64,000 nucleotides of DNA from Geodermatophilus sabuli (GTDB lineage Bacteria > Actinomycetota > Actinomycetes > Mycobacteriales > Geodermatophilaceae): positions 62,001 to 126,000 of the forward strand of contig NZ_OBDO01000006.1 of NCBI RefSeq assembly GCF_900215145.1, written 5' to 3'. The stretch's first letter is position 1, and every line of letters begins with the position of its first letter. The position numbers and the translations under genes are program-made. Positions 15,648 through 24,853 of the stretch are shown in pieces. Below the pieces are notes generated by a model. That model had not been told where the DNA came from. It did not search any database and saw only the letters and a list, made by a program, of their open reading frames with translations.

Positions 15648-17280
15648 GGCGCTGCCGCGACGGCCCATCGGATGGATGCGCCTGTGCACGATGGCCGTCC
15701 TGCTGGCGATCACCCTGGGGGCCTGCCTCGCGGCGACCGCACCGGCGTCGGCCGACCAGGTGTGGGCCTTTCCTCCGGCGCCGGCCGCGGACGACGGTGC
15801 GCTGTCGTGCCTGCCGACCGACCCGTTCTGCGTCGCCGGCGAGGCGGCCGGAGCGGTGGTCACCGAAGTGTGGATCAGCGCCATGGTGTCGCTGTGGGAG
15901 GCCGGGCTGTGGCTGCTGCGCCTGGCCTTCGCGGTGGTCGGCGCCCTGACGACCCCGGACCTGTCCGCCGACGGCCCGCTGGCCGGGGTCTATCCGGTGA
16001 CCTTCGGCATCGGCGCCACGGTGGCCGGCCTGATGGCGCTGCTGCAGCTGGGCGCCGCGGCGGTGCGGCGGGACGGGCAGACGCTGGGCCGGCTGCTGGT
16101 CGGGCTGGTCCAGTTCGGGCTGGTCTGGGCCGGCTACGTCGCCGTGGCGGCGCTGCTGGTCACCGGCGTCTCCGGGCTGACCACCGCCCTGCTGCGCAGC
16201 CTGCTGGGCATCGACACCCTCGCCGCCTTCGACCCCTCGATCAGCGTGGGCCGCGACCTGGTCGACGGCACGGTCGCAACCGTCCTCGGCGTCTCCTCCA
16301 TCTTTCTGCTGGTGCCGGCCAGCGTCGGCTACCTGCTGCTGATGCTGGTCCGCGAGGCGGCGCTGATCGTGCTGACGGCCACCTCGGCGATCTCGGCCGG
16401 CGGCCTGCTGGCCCAGGCCTCGAGCGCCTGGTTCTGGCGCAGCCTGCGCTGGTTCCTCGCCGCCCTGCTGGTCTCCCCGGTCGCCGTGCTCGTCCTCGGC
16501 GTCGGCGTGACCATCACCGAGGGCATCCTCACCGGGGCCGAGGAGACCAGCACCGAGGCCGCGGTCGGCATGGCGGTGGTCGGCTGCCTGCTGGTCCTGC
16601 TGGGCGCCGTCTGCCCGCTGGCGCTGTTCCGGCTGCTGGCCTTCGTCGACCCGGGCACCTCCAGCGGAGCGGCGCTGCGGCAGTCGCTGACCGCCTCCGG
16701 CGGCGTGCTCGGCGCCCTGCAGCGCCTCGGCGGCCGGGGTGGTGGCGCCGCCGCGGGCGCGTCCTCGGCCGCCGTCGGCGGGGCGGCCGCCTCGGGCGCG
16801 GCGGCCCGGATGGCCGGGAACCGCACGCAGGGTGAGTCGACCGCCGACGCCGCGACGCAGGGCCGGTTCGCCGGTGCGCTGTCCGCGCTGACCGCCGGGA
16901 CCACGCAGGCCGGCCGGCTGGCCGCCGGGGTGGCCGCCTCGGCCGCCGACGTGCTCTCCGGTGCTGGCGTCGGGCACACCGATCCCTACTTCGGGCAGCC
17001 GGTGAACGGCCGCCCGGCGGCGGGCGGCGTCGGGAGTGCAACGGGGGCGCCGGGTCGGCGGCGGGGCGGGCGGTCGGTGCGCCCGGGCGGCGGCCCGCCA
17101 CGGGGCGTTGCGGGTGCCGTTGCGCACCCGGCGGTCGACGGCGATGCCCGCGAGCGGCCGGTGGTGGTCTGGCCGGCCCAGCAGGCCGACGGCACGGGCC
17201 CCGGAGGCCGGGACGAGGTCGAGCCGACGGTTCCCCGGGCGCCGCGGGGCGATCCGCCCGCGGACGGCGGTGGGCGATGA
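15640..17280 (+). CDS. VirB6/TrbL-like polytopic membrane protein
   Basis: A 546-aa protein with a signal-peptide-like start (Arg-rich, then VLLAITLGACLAATAPASAD), about six to eight hydrophobic helices up to residue 335, and a long Gly/Ala/Ser-rich hydrophilic tail. This is the design of VirB6/TrbL-like channel components of type IV secretion systems. The tail is GC-rich low-complexity sequence, as often in actinobacterial homologues. The stop overlaps the ATG of the SCO6880 gene by four bases. Confidence 0.68.
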   Translation: MSRALPRRPIGWMRLCTMAVLLAITLGACLAATAPASADQVWAFPPAPAADDGALSCLPTDPFCVAGEAAGAVVTEVWISAMVSLWEAGLWLLRLAFAVVGALTTPDLSADGPLAGVYPVTFGIGATVAGLMALLQLGAAAVRRDGQTLGRLLVGLVQFGLVWAGYVAVAALLVTGVSGLTTALLRSLLGIDTLAAFDPSISVGRDLVDGTVATVLGVSSIFLLVPASVGYLLLMLVREAALIVLTATSAISAGGLLAQASSAWFWRSLRWFLAALLVSPVAVLVLGVGVTITEGILTGAEETSTEAAVGMAVVGCLLVLLGAVCPLALFRLLAFVDPGTSSGAALRQSLTASGGVLGALQRLGGRGGGAAAGASSAAVGGAAASGAAARMAGNRTQGESTADAATQGRFAGALSALTAGTTQAGRLAAGVAASAADVLSGAGVGHTDPYFGQPVNGRPAAGGVGSATGAPGRRRGGRSVRPGGGPPRGVAGAVAHPAVDGDARERPVVVWPAQQADGTGPGGRDEVEPTVPRAPRGDPPADGGGR

Positions 17281-18788
17281 GCGCCCGCTACGGCGACTAC
17301 GCCAAGGACGACGCGGGCTGGTTCCTCGGGATGACCGGCGCCCAGCTGGCCTTGGTCGCCCTCGCCGGCGTCCCGCCGCTGCTGGCCCTGAACGCCCAGG
17401 CGTGGGGGCTGCTCGTCCTCTGGCTGCCGGTGTGGGCGCTGTTGGCCGCCGTGCTGCTGGTTCCCGTGCGGGGCCGCGCCGCCGGTCGCTGGTTCGGCGA
17501 TCTCTGCCTGCACGGCATCGGAGGCGCCATGGGCTGGACGGTGTTCGGCTCCCGGGCCGCGGCAGGAACGGCCGACGACCTGACCACGGCGGACCTGCCG
17601 GGCGTGCTGGCCGGCATCCGCACTCACGACGGGCCGCCGTTCGGGCAGCTGTTCACCCGCCCGGTGATCGTGCAGGACCTGGCGGCGCGCACCTGGGCGG
17701 CGGTGGCGCGGATCGACCATCCCGGCATCGGGCTGGCCGAGCCGGCAGACCGCGACCGGATGGGCGCCGGGCTGGCCGAGCTGTGCGAGCTGGCCGCCCG
17801 CACCGAGCTGGTCGACGTGCTGGCCCTGCAGGTGCGGACCGTGCCCGACGACGGAGCCGAGCGGGCCGCCTGGGAGCGCGCCCACACCCGCCCCGAGGCG
17901 CCGGCGCTGGCCGTGCGGGTTAACGCGCTGCTGGGGGCCGCCCTCACGCCGGCCGCGGTGCGCACCGAGGCCTTCGTGACCGTCGTCGTCGGCGAGGCGC
18001 GGACTCACCGGGCCGCCCGGGAGGCCGGTGGGGGCGTGGACGGCCGCGCCCGGGTGCTGCACGGGGTGATGGCCGAGGTGGAGGCCGCGCTGCGCGGACC
18101 GGTCGGCTGCACCTCCGTGACCTGGCTGGACTCCGCCGCGCTGGCCGCCGCGGTCCGCACCGGATTCGCCCCCGGCGACCGCGCCCAGCTGGTCGCCGCG
18201 GACCTGGCCGCCGCCGCGGATCCGCAGCTGGCGGCCGGCGTGCCGATGGCCGCCGCCGGCCCCACGCTGGCCCGCGCGGAGCTGCGGCACTACGTGCACG
18301 ACGCGTGGGCGTCGGTCACCGACACGATCCTGCTGCCCGACTCCGGCGCGGTGCTCGGCGCCCTGGCGCCGGTGCTGGTGCCCACGACGGCGGGGGAGCG
18401 GCGCAGCCTAACCATCTTCCTCGCCCCGCTGCCGCTGGAGCGGGCCGCCCGGCTGGTCGGCCGGGAGGACATGAGCGCCAGCACCGGCAACGAGCTGCGC
18501 GCCCGGATGGGCTTCCGGCAGCGGGCCCGGCAGCGCCGGGACACCGAGCGGATCGGCGCCGCCGACGAGAAGCTCGCCGCCGGGCGCGCGCTGGTGCGCC
18601 CCGCCGTCGCCGCCTGCGTCACCGTGCCCGGCACCTGGCCGGTCGCCGAGCACGGCCGCCGGCTGGACGCCTCCATCCGCGCCGCCGGCTACGTGCCGCT
18701 GCGGCTGGACCTGGCGCAGGACTCCGGGTTCGCCGCCGCCGCCATCCCCCTCGGCGTCGGCCTGCCCCACCGGCGGGGCCGACGATGA
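17277..18788 (+). CDS. SCO6880 family type IV secretion protein
   Basis: A 503-aa protein with two N-terminal membrane helices (about 22-60) followed by a soluble region. The N-terminal YGDYAKDDAGWFLGMTGAQL is typical of SCO6880-type proteins, which combine a PrgI-like membrane part with the N-terminal half of a VirB4-like protein and precede a separate VirB4 ATPase gene in actinobacterial conjugative plasmids and ICEs. There is no Walker motif here; the ATPase domain is in the next gene. ATGA overlaps join it to both neighbours. Confidence 0.8.
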   Translation: MSARYGDYAKDDAGWFLGMTGAQLALVALAGVPPLLALNAQAWGLLVLWLPVWALLAAVLLVPVRGRAAGRWFGDLCLHGIGGAMGWTVFGSRAAAGTADDLTTADLPGVLAGIRTHDGPPFGQLFTRPVIVQDLAARTWAAVARIDHPGIGLAEPADRDRMGAGLAELCELAARTELVDVLALQVRTVPDDGAERAAWERAHTRPEAPALAVRVNALLGAALTPAAVRTEAFVTVVVGEARTHRAAREAGGGVDGRARVLHGVMAEVEAALRGPVGCTSVTWLDSAALAAAVRTGFAPGDRAQLVAADLAAAADPQLAAGVPMAAAGPTLARAELRHYVHDAWASVTDTILLPDSGAVLGALAPVLVPTTAGERRSLTIFLAPLPLERAARLVGREDMSASTGNELRARMGFRQRARQRRDTERIGAADEKLAAGRALVRPAVAACVTVPGTWPVAEHGRRLDASIRAAGYVPLRLDLAQDSGFAAAAIPLGVGLPHRRGRR

Positions 18789-20293
18789 CCCGGCGCTGCG
18801 ACCGGCGGGGCCGCGAGGTCGCCGTCCTGCTCGACGACTTCGGCCACCGGCTGCCCGCCCGGCCCACCGTGGAGCAGCCGCCGCGGGAGCGGGGCCCGTT
18901 CGCGCAGCCGGTGCCGCGCCGCGGGCCCCGCGGCCGCGGTCTCGGCCGGGCGGCGACGCCGGCGCCGCTGACGGTGTGGCGGATGACCTCGGAGCAGACG
19001 CCGGTGGTGTGGCCGCTGATCGCCACCAGCGGACTGCCGCCCACCGGCGCGCAGATGGGCATCGACCTGCTGTCGGGCGGGGCGTTCTACTGCGATCCGA
19101 TCGGCTGGGTCACCGACGACGACATCCCGGTCACCAATCCCAACGTCGTCGTCTTCGGCAAGCCCGGCCGCGGCAAGTCCGCTACCGTCAAGGCCCTCGC
19201 CCTGCGGATGCTGGGCTTCGGCTACCGCACCCTGGTCCTGGGCGACACCAAGGACGAGTACGAGCCGCTGTGCCGGGCGCTGGGCGTGGAGCCGTTCGTT
19301 CTCGGCTCCGGCCTGCCCGCCCGGATCAACCCGCTGGCCTTCGGCCCGCTCGGTTCCGGGTGGGAGCGGCTGGACGAAGCCGAGGCCCGGCGCCGCGGGG
19401 CCATCCTGTTCGCCCGCTGGCTGGTGCTGCTGCGCGGCCTGGTCGGCTCCCAGTCCGTGCCGTTCGGCCCGGTGGAGGAGACCGCGGTCGGGGAGGCGCT
19501 GCGGCTGCTCACCGGCCACCGCACCGGCGCCAGCCGGCTGACCGAGGTCACCATCCCGCGGCTGTGGCGCGCCCTGGACGAGCCGCCCGACGAGCTGGTC
19601 GCCGGCTGCCGCTACGCCGACCGCCGGCACTTCCTCGACGCCACCCGCACGCTGCGCGACGCCCTCGGGTCCCTGGTCAAGGGGTCCCTGGCCGGGCTGT
19701 TCGACGACCACACCACCATCGCCGTCGACTGGCGGGCACCGATCCAGTCCCTGTCGCTGTCCCGCCTGGAGCCGCTCGGCGACTCCGCCGTCGGCATCGC
19801 GCTGACCTGCCTGAACTCGTGGGGGCAGGCGATGCGGGAGATCGCCGACCCCGGCGACCTGCGCATCGTCATCCGCGACGAGACCTGGCGGCAGATGCGC
19901 CTGGGTGTGGAGGCGGTGCGGAGCCTGGACGCCAACCTGCGGCTGTCCCGCCGCGACGCCGACGTGCAGATCCTGCTGGCCCACAAGCCCTCGGACATGC
20001 TCACCGCCGGCGACGCCCCCTCCCAGGCGGTCGCCATCGCCCGCGACCTGCTGCACCTGTGCGACGTCAAGGTGCTGCACGGCCAGGACCAGGCCGTCGG
20101 CGACGAGCTCGGCGCCATGCTCGGCCTGGCCCCGACCGCCCAGCGGGTGGTCACCGGCTGGGCGGTCGCCGGCCAGGGCCGCGCCCTGTGGCTGGTGGGG
20201 GACCGGGCGTTCAAGGTGCAGACCGTTCTCACCGCGCCGGAGCTGCGGCTGACCTTCACCAACGAGGCCCTCACCGCCGGCGGCCCGGCGTGA
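18785..20293 (+). CDS. VirB4-like type IV secretion ATPase
   Basis: A 502-aa P-loop ATPase of the VirB4/TraC/ConE group. Walker A GKPGRGKS is at residues 125-132, preceded by the conserved NPNVVVFG strand. The strand around RIVIRDETW is the Walker B region and a late LAHKPSDML stretch is typical for this group. It should power pilus assembly and DNA translocation together with the VirD4-like protein. The ATG at 18785 overlaps the SCO6880 stop; the stop overlaps the GTG of the M23 gene. Confidence 0.85.
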   Translation: MTRRCDRRGREVAVLLDDFGHRLPARPTVEQPPRERGPFAQPVPRRGPRGRGLGRAATPAPLTVWRMTSEQTPVVWPLIATSGLPPTGAQMGIDLLSGGAFYCDPIGWVTDDDIPVTNPNVVVFGKPGRGKSATVKALALRMLGFGYRTLVLGDTKDEYEPLCRALGVEPFVLGSGLPARINPLAFGPLGSGWERLDEAEARRRGAILFARWLVLLRGLVGSQSVPFGPVEETAVGEALRLLTGHRTGASRLTEVTIPRLWRALDEPPDELVAGCRYADRRHFLDATRTLRDALGSLVKGSLAGLFDDHTTIAVDWRAPIQSLSLSRLEPLGDSAVGIALTCLNSWGQAMREIADPGDLRIVIRDETWRQMRLGVEAVRSLDANLRLSRRDADVQILLAHKPSDMLTAGDAPSQAVAIARDLLHLCDVKVLHGQDQAVGDELGAMLGLAPTAQRVVTGWAVAGQGRALWLVGDRAFKVQTVLTAPELRLTFTNEALTAGGPA

Positions 20294-21426
20294 GCGGGGC
20301 GGCGCGGGCCCGGCTGTGGTGGGCGGCCGCTCCCGCCGCGGTCCCGGTGGTCGGCGCCCTCGCGCTGCTGCTGGTCCCGCTCGCGGTCCTCGCCGCCCCC
20401 GAACCGACGGCGTCGTCGGCCTGCGCGCGGGCCGGCACCGGCGCCACCGTCGCCGGCCTCGAGCTGGACGCCACTCAGATGGGGCAGGCGCAGACCATCG
20501 TCACCGTCGCCGCGACGATGGGCCTGGACCCGTACGCGGCGACCGTGGCGCTGGGCACCGCGCAGCAGGAGTCCCGCCTCCGGATGCTGGCCAACGACGG
20601 CCGCAGCCCCGAGCTGACCGCCGCGCAGGCGGCCGTGACCGCGACCAGCCTGCAGTACGCGCACGACGGGCTCGGCGCCGACCACGACAGCGTCAACATT
20701 TTCCAGCAGCGCTGGCTGGCCGGCTGGGGCACCGTCGCGCAGCTGATGGACCCCGTCTACGCCGCCGAGGCCTTCTACCGGCGGCTCATCCAGGTGCCGG
20801 ACTGGCGGACCCTTCCGCTCACCCGGGCCGCGCAGGCGGTGCAGATCTCGGCGGCCGGCGGCGCCTACGCCCGTTGGGAGCCGTTCGCCCGCGAGCTGAC
20901 CGCGCTGCTGTGGCCGGCCGCCCGTGCGGCGGCCGCCGACCCGGCCGGGGCTGTGGCTGGGATCTGTCCGGGCCTGCCGGTCGCCGCCGGGGCGTGGAGC
21001 CGGCCCACCGCCGGCACCGTCACCTCCGGCTACGGGCCCCGCTGGGGAACGCTGCACGCGGGGATCGACATCGCCGGACCCCGCGACGCCCCCGTCTACG
21101 CGGCCGCCGACGGCACCGTGGTCGTCGCGGCGTGCACCAGCGCCTACTGCGACCGCGACGGCGGCCTGGATCTCGCGGGTTACGGCAACCTCGTCGTGCT
21201 CGACCACGGCGGCGGCGTAACCACCCGCTACGGGCACCTGTCGGCCTACGCGGTCCGGGCCGGGCAGCCGGTGCGCGCGGGGGCGCTGATCGGCTTCCAG
21301 GGGTCCACCGGCAACAGCACCGGCGTCCACCTGCACTTCGAGGTTCGCCGCGACGGCGTCCCGGTGGATCCGGCGCCGTGGCTGGCCGACCGCGGCGTCG
21401 ACCTGCACGCCCCCGGCCCCGGATGA
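20290..21426 (+). CDS. Conjugation cell-wall hydrolase (transglycosylase-like + M23 peptidase)
   Basis: A 378-aa exported enzyme. One membrane helix (about 10-36) anchors it; residues 55-220 look like a lytic transglycosylase-like domain with a candidate catalytic Glu in GTAQQESRLR; residues 235-365 are an M23 metallopeptidase with HAGIDIAG, YGHLS and HLHFEVRRDG, which provide the zinc-binding His and Asp residues. Such VirB1-like two-domain hydrolases open the peptidoglycan for the transfer channel. It starts with GTG at 20290, overlapping the VirB4 stop. Confidence 0.85.
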   Translation: MSGAARARLWWAAAPAAVPVVGALALLLVPLAVLAAPEPTASSACARAGTGATVAGLELDATQMGQAQTIVTVAATMGLDPYAATVALGTAQQESRLRMLANDGRSPELTAAQAAVTATSLQYAHDGLGADHDSVNIFQQRWLAGWGTVAQLMDPVYAAEAFYRRLIQVPDWRTLPLTRAAQAVQISAAGGAYARWEPFARELTALLWPAARAAAADPAGAVAGICPGLPVAAGAWSRPTAGTVTSGYGPRWGTLHAGIDIAGPRDAPVYAAADGTVVVAACTSAYCDRDGGLDLAGYGNLVVLDHGGGVTTRYGHLSAYAVRAGQPVRAGALIGFQGSTGNSTGVHLHFEVRRDGVPVDPAPWLADRGVDLHAPGPG

Positions 21427-21485
21427 CCACGCCCGCCATCGGAGGAGGAGCCATGCACGGACCAGCGTTGGGACGGCGGCGATGA
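21423..21485 (+). CDS. Tiny coupling ORF before the VirD4 gene
   Basis: A 20-codon frame from ATG 21423, which overlaps the stop of the M23 gene, to TGA 21483-21485, which overlaps the ATG of the VirD4-like gene. It contains GGAGGAGG ahead of a second in-frame ATG at 21453. It may act only to pass ribosomes from one gene to the next, or be chance. Confidence 0.25.
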   Translation: MTTPAIGGGAMHGPALGRRR

Positions 21486-23392
21486 GCGCCGGCCCGTCGC
21501 GCGCCGACGTCGGCCCGGCCTCCTGGGAGATCCCGGTCGCGGCCGCGCTGACGTGGGCGGCGGCCGCCGCGCTGCTGCTGCCGGCCGGCCGCGCCGCCGC
21601 CGCGGCGCTGGCCGGCGGCGGCTGGGTGTGGCCCAAGGGGGCGGCCGCCCTGGTGTCGTCGGTCGGCGGGCTGCTCACCGGGGACGCCACCGCGGGCCTG
21701 AACGCCGGGCAGGCGGCGGCGGTGCCGTCGTCCGCCCTCGTGTACGGCGTCACCGCGGCGGTGCTCGGGCTGTTCGGGGCCGGCAGCGGGGGAGCGGCCC
21801 GGGCCGCGCACCGGCGGCTGGGCGGCCCGTCCGGGATGGCCACCCGCGGCCAGGTCACCGACGTGCTCGGCCGCGGGCGGCTGCACCGGGTCGCGCCGGT
21901 CGTCCGGCCCGACCTGGCCGCGGCCCGCCGGCGCGGAGCCCGCCGCGCCGCGCACCGGGAGGTGGGCTGGCGGCTGGGCCGCGCCGCCGTGCCCGCCGCC
22001 GGGGAGCTGTGGGTGCCGTTCGACCGCACCACCGGCGTCTACGGGCCGCAGGGCTCGGGCAAGACCCTCGACCTGCTGGCGCCGGCGCTGCTGTCCGCGC
22101 CGGGCGCGGCGCTGGTGACGCTCACCAAGGCCGAGGACCTGCTGCTCACCGTCGGCCCGCGCGGCGACGGCGACCGGCCGGTCGCCGTGCTCGACCCCTT
22201 CGGGGCCGTGCCCGGCCTGCCGGAGCTGGTCTGGGATCCGGTCGCCGGCTGCGCGGATCCGATGGTCGCCGAACGCCGCGCCAAGGCCTTCACCGCCGGC
22301 ACCGTCACCGGCGCGGTCACCGACGGCAACACCGACAGCGCGGCCCGGTTCTACTCCTTCGAGGCGGCCAAGGTGCTGCAGGCCTACCTGCACGCCGCCG
22401 CACTCACCGGCGGCACCCTCGAGGACGTCCTGGCGTGGGCCGCCCATCCGCAGGCCTCCACGCAGCCGGTCGACATCCTGCGCGGCCACCCCGGTGCCGC
22501 ACCGCTGTGGGACGGGCTGCTGCACGGCGCCCTGCAGGGCGACCCCCGCACCGCCGGCAACACCGCCACCACCGTCCAGCAGGCGCTGGCCCTGTTCTTC
22601 CAGGCCGGCATCCGCCGACGCTGCGTGCCCGGGCCCGGCCGCCCGGCCACCGACGTCGCCGCCTTGCTCGCCGCCGGCGGCACCCTCTACCTGCTCGGCC
22701 GCGACGATCCCTACGCGTCGGCGTCGCCGCTGATGACCGCGCTGGCCGAGCACGTCCTCGACACCGCGCTGCAGCTGGCCGCCGCGGCGCCCACCGGGCG
22801 GCTGTGCCCGCCGCTGCTGGCCTGCCTGGACGAGCTGCCCTCCACCGCGCCGCTGCCCACCCTGCGCACCCGGATGGCCAACGACCGGGCCCTGGGCGTC
22901 AGCTTCCTGTACGCCGCGCAGACCTGGCGGCAGCTGGTCATCGTCTACGGCGAGGACGAGGCCCGCGCGCTGTTCGGGCTCACCAACGTCGTCGTCGCCT
23001 TCGGCGGCGGCAAGGACGGCGGCTTCAACCGCGACCTGTCGGAGCTGACCGGCACCACGCGGGTGCGGCGCGCCACCTACACCTACGGCCGCGCCGGATG
23101 GGGCCGCTCCACCCACGGGGAGAGCGTGCCGGTGCTGCGGCCGGAGGAGATCCGCCAGCTCCCGCCCGGCCGGGCGCTGGTCGTCGCCGAGCACGCGCCG
23201 CCGCTCCTCGCCCGGCTCGACCGCTGCATCTTCGGCCGCGGAGGGCGGCTGCTGCTGGACGCCCAGGCCGCGGCCCGCTCCCGGGTCGCCGCCGTCCGGA
23301 ACTCCGCATCCGGGCTGGGGGACTGTCTTGGATCGGCACCCGCCCCGACCGCGGCCGCCGGCCGCGCACCTGCCGACCGGCGGACACGGTGA
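21482..23392 (+). CDS. VirD4/TraG-like type IV coupling protein
   Basis: A 636-aa coupling ATPase. Two N-terminal membrane segments (about 18-45 and 82-100) are followed by a basic region, Walker A GPQGSGKT at 188-195 and Walker B LLACLDELPS in the second half. Conserved blocks such as SFLYAAQTWRQL and NVVVAFGGGKD are those of TraG/TraD proteins in actinobacterial elements. It would recruit the relaxase-DNA complex, although no relaxase gene is seen. ATG 21482 overlaps the preceding tiny frame and the stop overlaps the GTG of the next gene. Confidence 0.87.
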   Translation: MSAGPSRADVGPASWEIPVAAALTWAAAAALLLPAGRAAAAALAGGGWVWPKGAAALVSSVGGLLTGDATAGLNAGQAAAVPSSALVYGVTAAVLGLFGAGSGGAARAAHRRLGGPSGMATRGQVTDVLGRGRLHRVAPVVRPDLAAARRRGARRAAHREVGWRLGRAAVPAAGELWVPFDRTTGVYGPQGSGKTLDLLAPALLSAPGAALVTLTKAEDLLLTVGPRGDGDRPVAVLDPFGAVPGLPELVWDPVAGCADPMVAERRAKAFTAGTVTGAVTDGNTDSAARFYSFEAAKVLQAYLHAAALTGGTLEDVLAWAAHPQASTQPVDILRGHPGAAPLWDGLLHGALQGDPRTAGNTATTVQQALALFFQAGIRRRCVPGPGRPATDVAALLAAGGTLYLLGRDDPYASASPLMTALAEHVLDTALQLAAAAPTGRLCPPLLACLDELPSTAPLPTLRTRMANDRALGVSFLYAAQTWRQLVIVYGEDEARALFGLTNVVVAFGGGKDGGFNRDLSELTGTTRVRRATYTYGRAGWGRSTHGESVPVLRPEEIRQLPPGRALVVAEHAPPLLARLDRCIFGRGGRLLLDAQAAARSRVAAVRNSASGLGDCLGSAPAPTAAAGRAPADRRTR

Positions 23393-23961
23393 CCGCCCCC
23401 GAGCTCGTCACCCCCTTCCCCACGCCACCGCGGGCGGTGCGCACCGCCCTGGAGCAGCTGCGGCAGGCCGAGGACGGCGGCCTCGAGCCGGCCGGGCTTC
23501 CGCTGCTGGACCGGCCCTGGAATCCGGCCGGCTGCTCCCCGCACGTCCGCGCGCAGCTGTGGACCTGGCTGGACGACGTCGCCGCCTGGCTCAACCACAC
23601 CTACGCCTGGCAGACCGCCGCTGCCATCCCCTCCTGCTGGCCCGCCCACCCCCACCTGGTGTCCGAGCTCGCGGTGCTCGCCTGCCTGCGGGTCACCGCC
23701 GCCGACGCCCTCGCCCCGCACGCGCTGGAGGAATGGCACCGCTACGCGCTGCCCGGCTTCCACCTACGGATGACCGAACGGCTCGGCATCGGCTGCCCAC
23801 CCGGCCGGCACACCGACTGGCCTGCCCGCTCGTGGGCCGCCGAGTACGACACCCCCCGGGCCGCCGAGGCGCGGCGGGCCCTCTTCGACGGCGACGCCGG
23901 GCCCGGCCGGGCGGCCGGCACCGTGCGGCCGGGCCGGAGCACGCCGGGAGGAACACGGTGA
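23389..23961 (+). CDS. DUF4913-like accessory protein of the conjugation operon
   Basis: A 190-aa protein starting at GTG 23389 within the coupling-protein stop. A Trp-rich core (QLWTWLDDVAAWLNHTYAW, then SCWPAHPHLVSELAVL) resembles the DUF4913 domain, found in actinobacterial plasmid and conjugation loci and without known function. The match is from pattern memory. The C terminus is a Gly/Arg-rich tail. It overlaps the following gene by GTGA. Confidence 0.55.
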   Translation: MTAPELVTPFPTPPRAVRTALEQLRQAEDGGLEPAGLPLLDRPWNPAGCSPHVRAQLWTWLDDVAAWLNHTYAWQTAAAIPSCWPAHPHLVSELAVLACLRVTAADALAPHALEEWHRYALPGFHLRMTERLGIGCPPGRHTDWPARSWAAEYDTPRAAEARRALFDGDAGPGRAAGTVRPGRSTPGGTR

Positions 23962-24557
23962 GCGGCGATCCTCCGGCCCGTCCCGGCGACGGCGACTGGG
24001 TGAGCCTCGTGGACGGCGTCCGGGTCAGCCGCACCTGGATGACCCGGCACACCCCGCGGCTGCTGGCCGCCTGGCTCGACGCACTCACCCCCGAGGAGCG
24101 GCACACGGTCGCCGCCCGCATCCTGCGGATCGCCACCGAACTGGAGAGCGAACCCGACGACGGGAACGAGCCGGCCGCCGCACCGGCGTGGGAAGCCGTC
24201 GCCGAGCGGATCGATCCGCGCCTCCCACTCGGGCCGGACTGGCCGCCGTTGGCCGCCGCGCTCGACCGCGCCGCGGCCGCCGGCTACGACGTCGTCGGCC
24301 GGCTCCCCGCGCTCGCCGCCGCGGTACCGCTGCCGGACCGGCACCCGGCCCGGGAGCTGCACTGGCGGCTGCTCGACGACTGCCCGGCCGCCCTGCCGAC
24401 CCTCGACGCGGCGACCGGGCGGTCCGCCCCAGGACCCGGCCCCGGCGTCCACAGCCCGGCCGGCGCTCCACACATCCCCGGGCCCATCTCACCGAATGAA
24501 GCGAACGGCGAAGCGTCGACCCGTGCCCCGACCACCCGAGGAGGAGATCCGCCGTGA
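23958..24557 (+). CDS. Hypothetical protein in the conjugation operon
   Basis: A 199-aa protein from GTG 23958, overlapping the previous stop. It has a central helical domain (WMTRHTPRLLAAWLDALTP to ILRIATELE) and a second helical part ending in HWRLLDDCPAALP; the last 45 residues are disordered and Pro-rich. No family is recognised. Tight overlaps on both sides support a real gene. Confidence 0.55.
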   Translation: MSGDPPARPGDGDWVSLVDGVRVSRTWMTRHTPRLLAAWLDALTPEERHTVAARILRIATELESEPDDGNEPAAAPAWEAVAERIDPRLPLGPDWPPLAAALDRAAAAGYDVVGRLPALAAAVPLPDRHPARELHWRLLDDCPAALPTLDAATGRSAPGPGPGVHSPAGAPHIPGPISPNEANGEASTRAPTTRGGDPP

Positions 24558-24850
24558 CCGCCGCATCGATCACCGATCCGCTCAGCTACGCCGCCGCGCT
24601 GCTCGACGCCGTCGGCGCCGACCGCGACCAGGTGCCCGCCGAGATCGCACTGCAGTGCCTGTACGCCGCCGAGCTCCTGGAGCGGGCCGGCGCCCGCCCC
24701 CGACCCACCGCGCTTCTCGACGGCGATCCGCGCGCCAGCCTCCGCACCGCCATGGGCGCCCTGGCCGCCCTGGCCGAGGACGTCTTCACCCACTCACCGG
24801 TTCTCGACGCCGCCCGGACCGCCCGCCATGCCCTGCGCCGGCTGGGCTGA
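24554..24850 (+). CDS. Small hypothetical helical protein
   Basis: A 98-aa protein starting at GTG 24554 inside the previous stop, preceded by GAGGAG. It is Ala/Leu-rich and should fold as a few helices. No membrane segment, signal or known motif is visible. Its role is unknown; it belongs to the accessory end of the conjugation operon. Confidence 0.55.
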   Translation: MTAASITDPLSYAAALLDAVGADRDQVPAEIALQCLYAAELLERAGARPRPTALLDGDPRASLRTAMGALAALAEDVFTHSPVLDAARTARHALRRLG

Positions 24851-24853
24851 GCG

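Noticed and set aside
15478..18299. Long minus-strand open frames (about 437-549 codons) opposite the conjugation genes
   Set aside because: They are mirror readings of Ala/Gly-rich coding DNA. The plus strand has membrane helices and known families with overlapping starts and stops.
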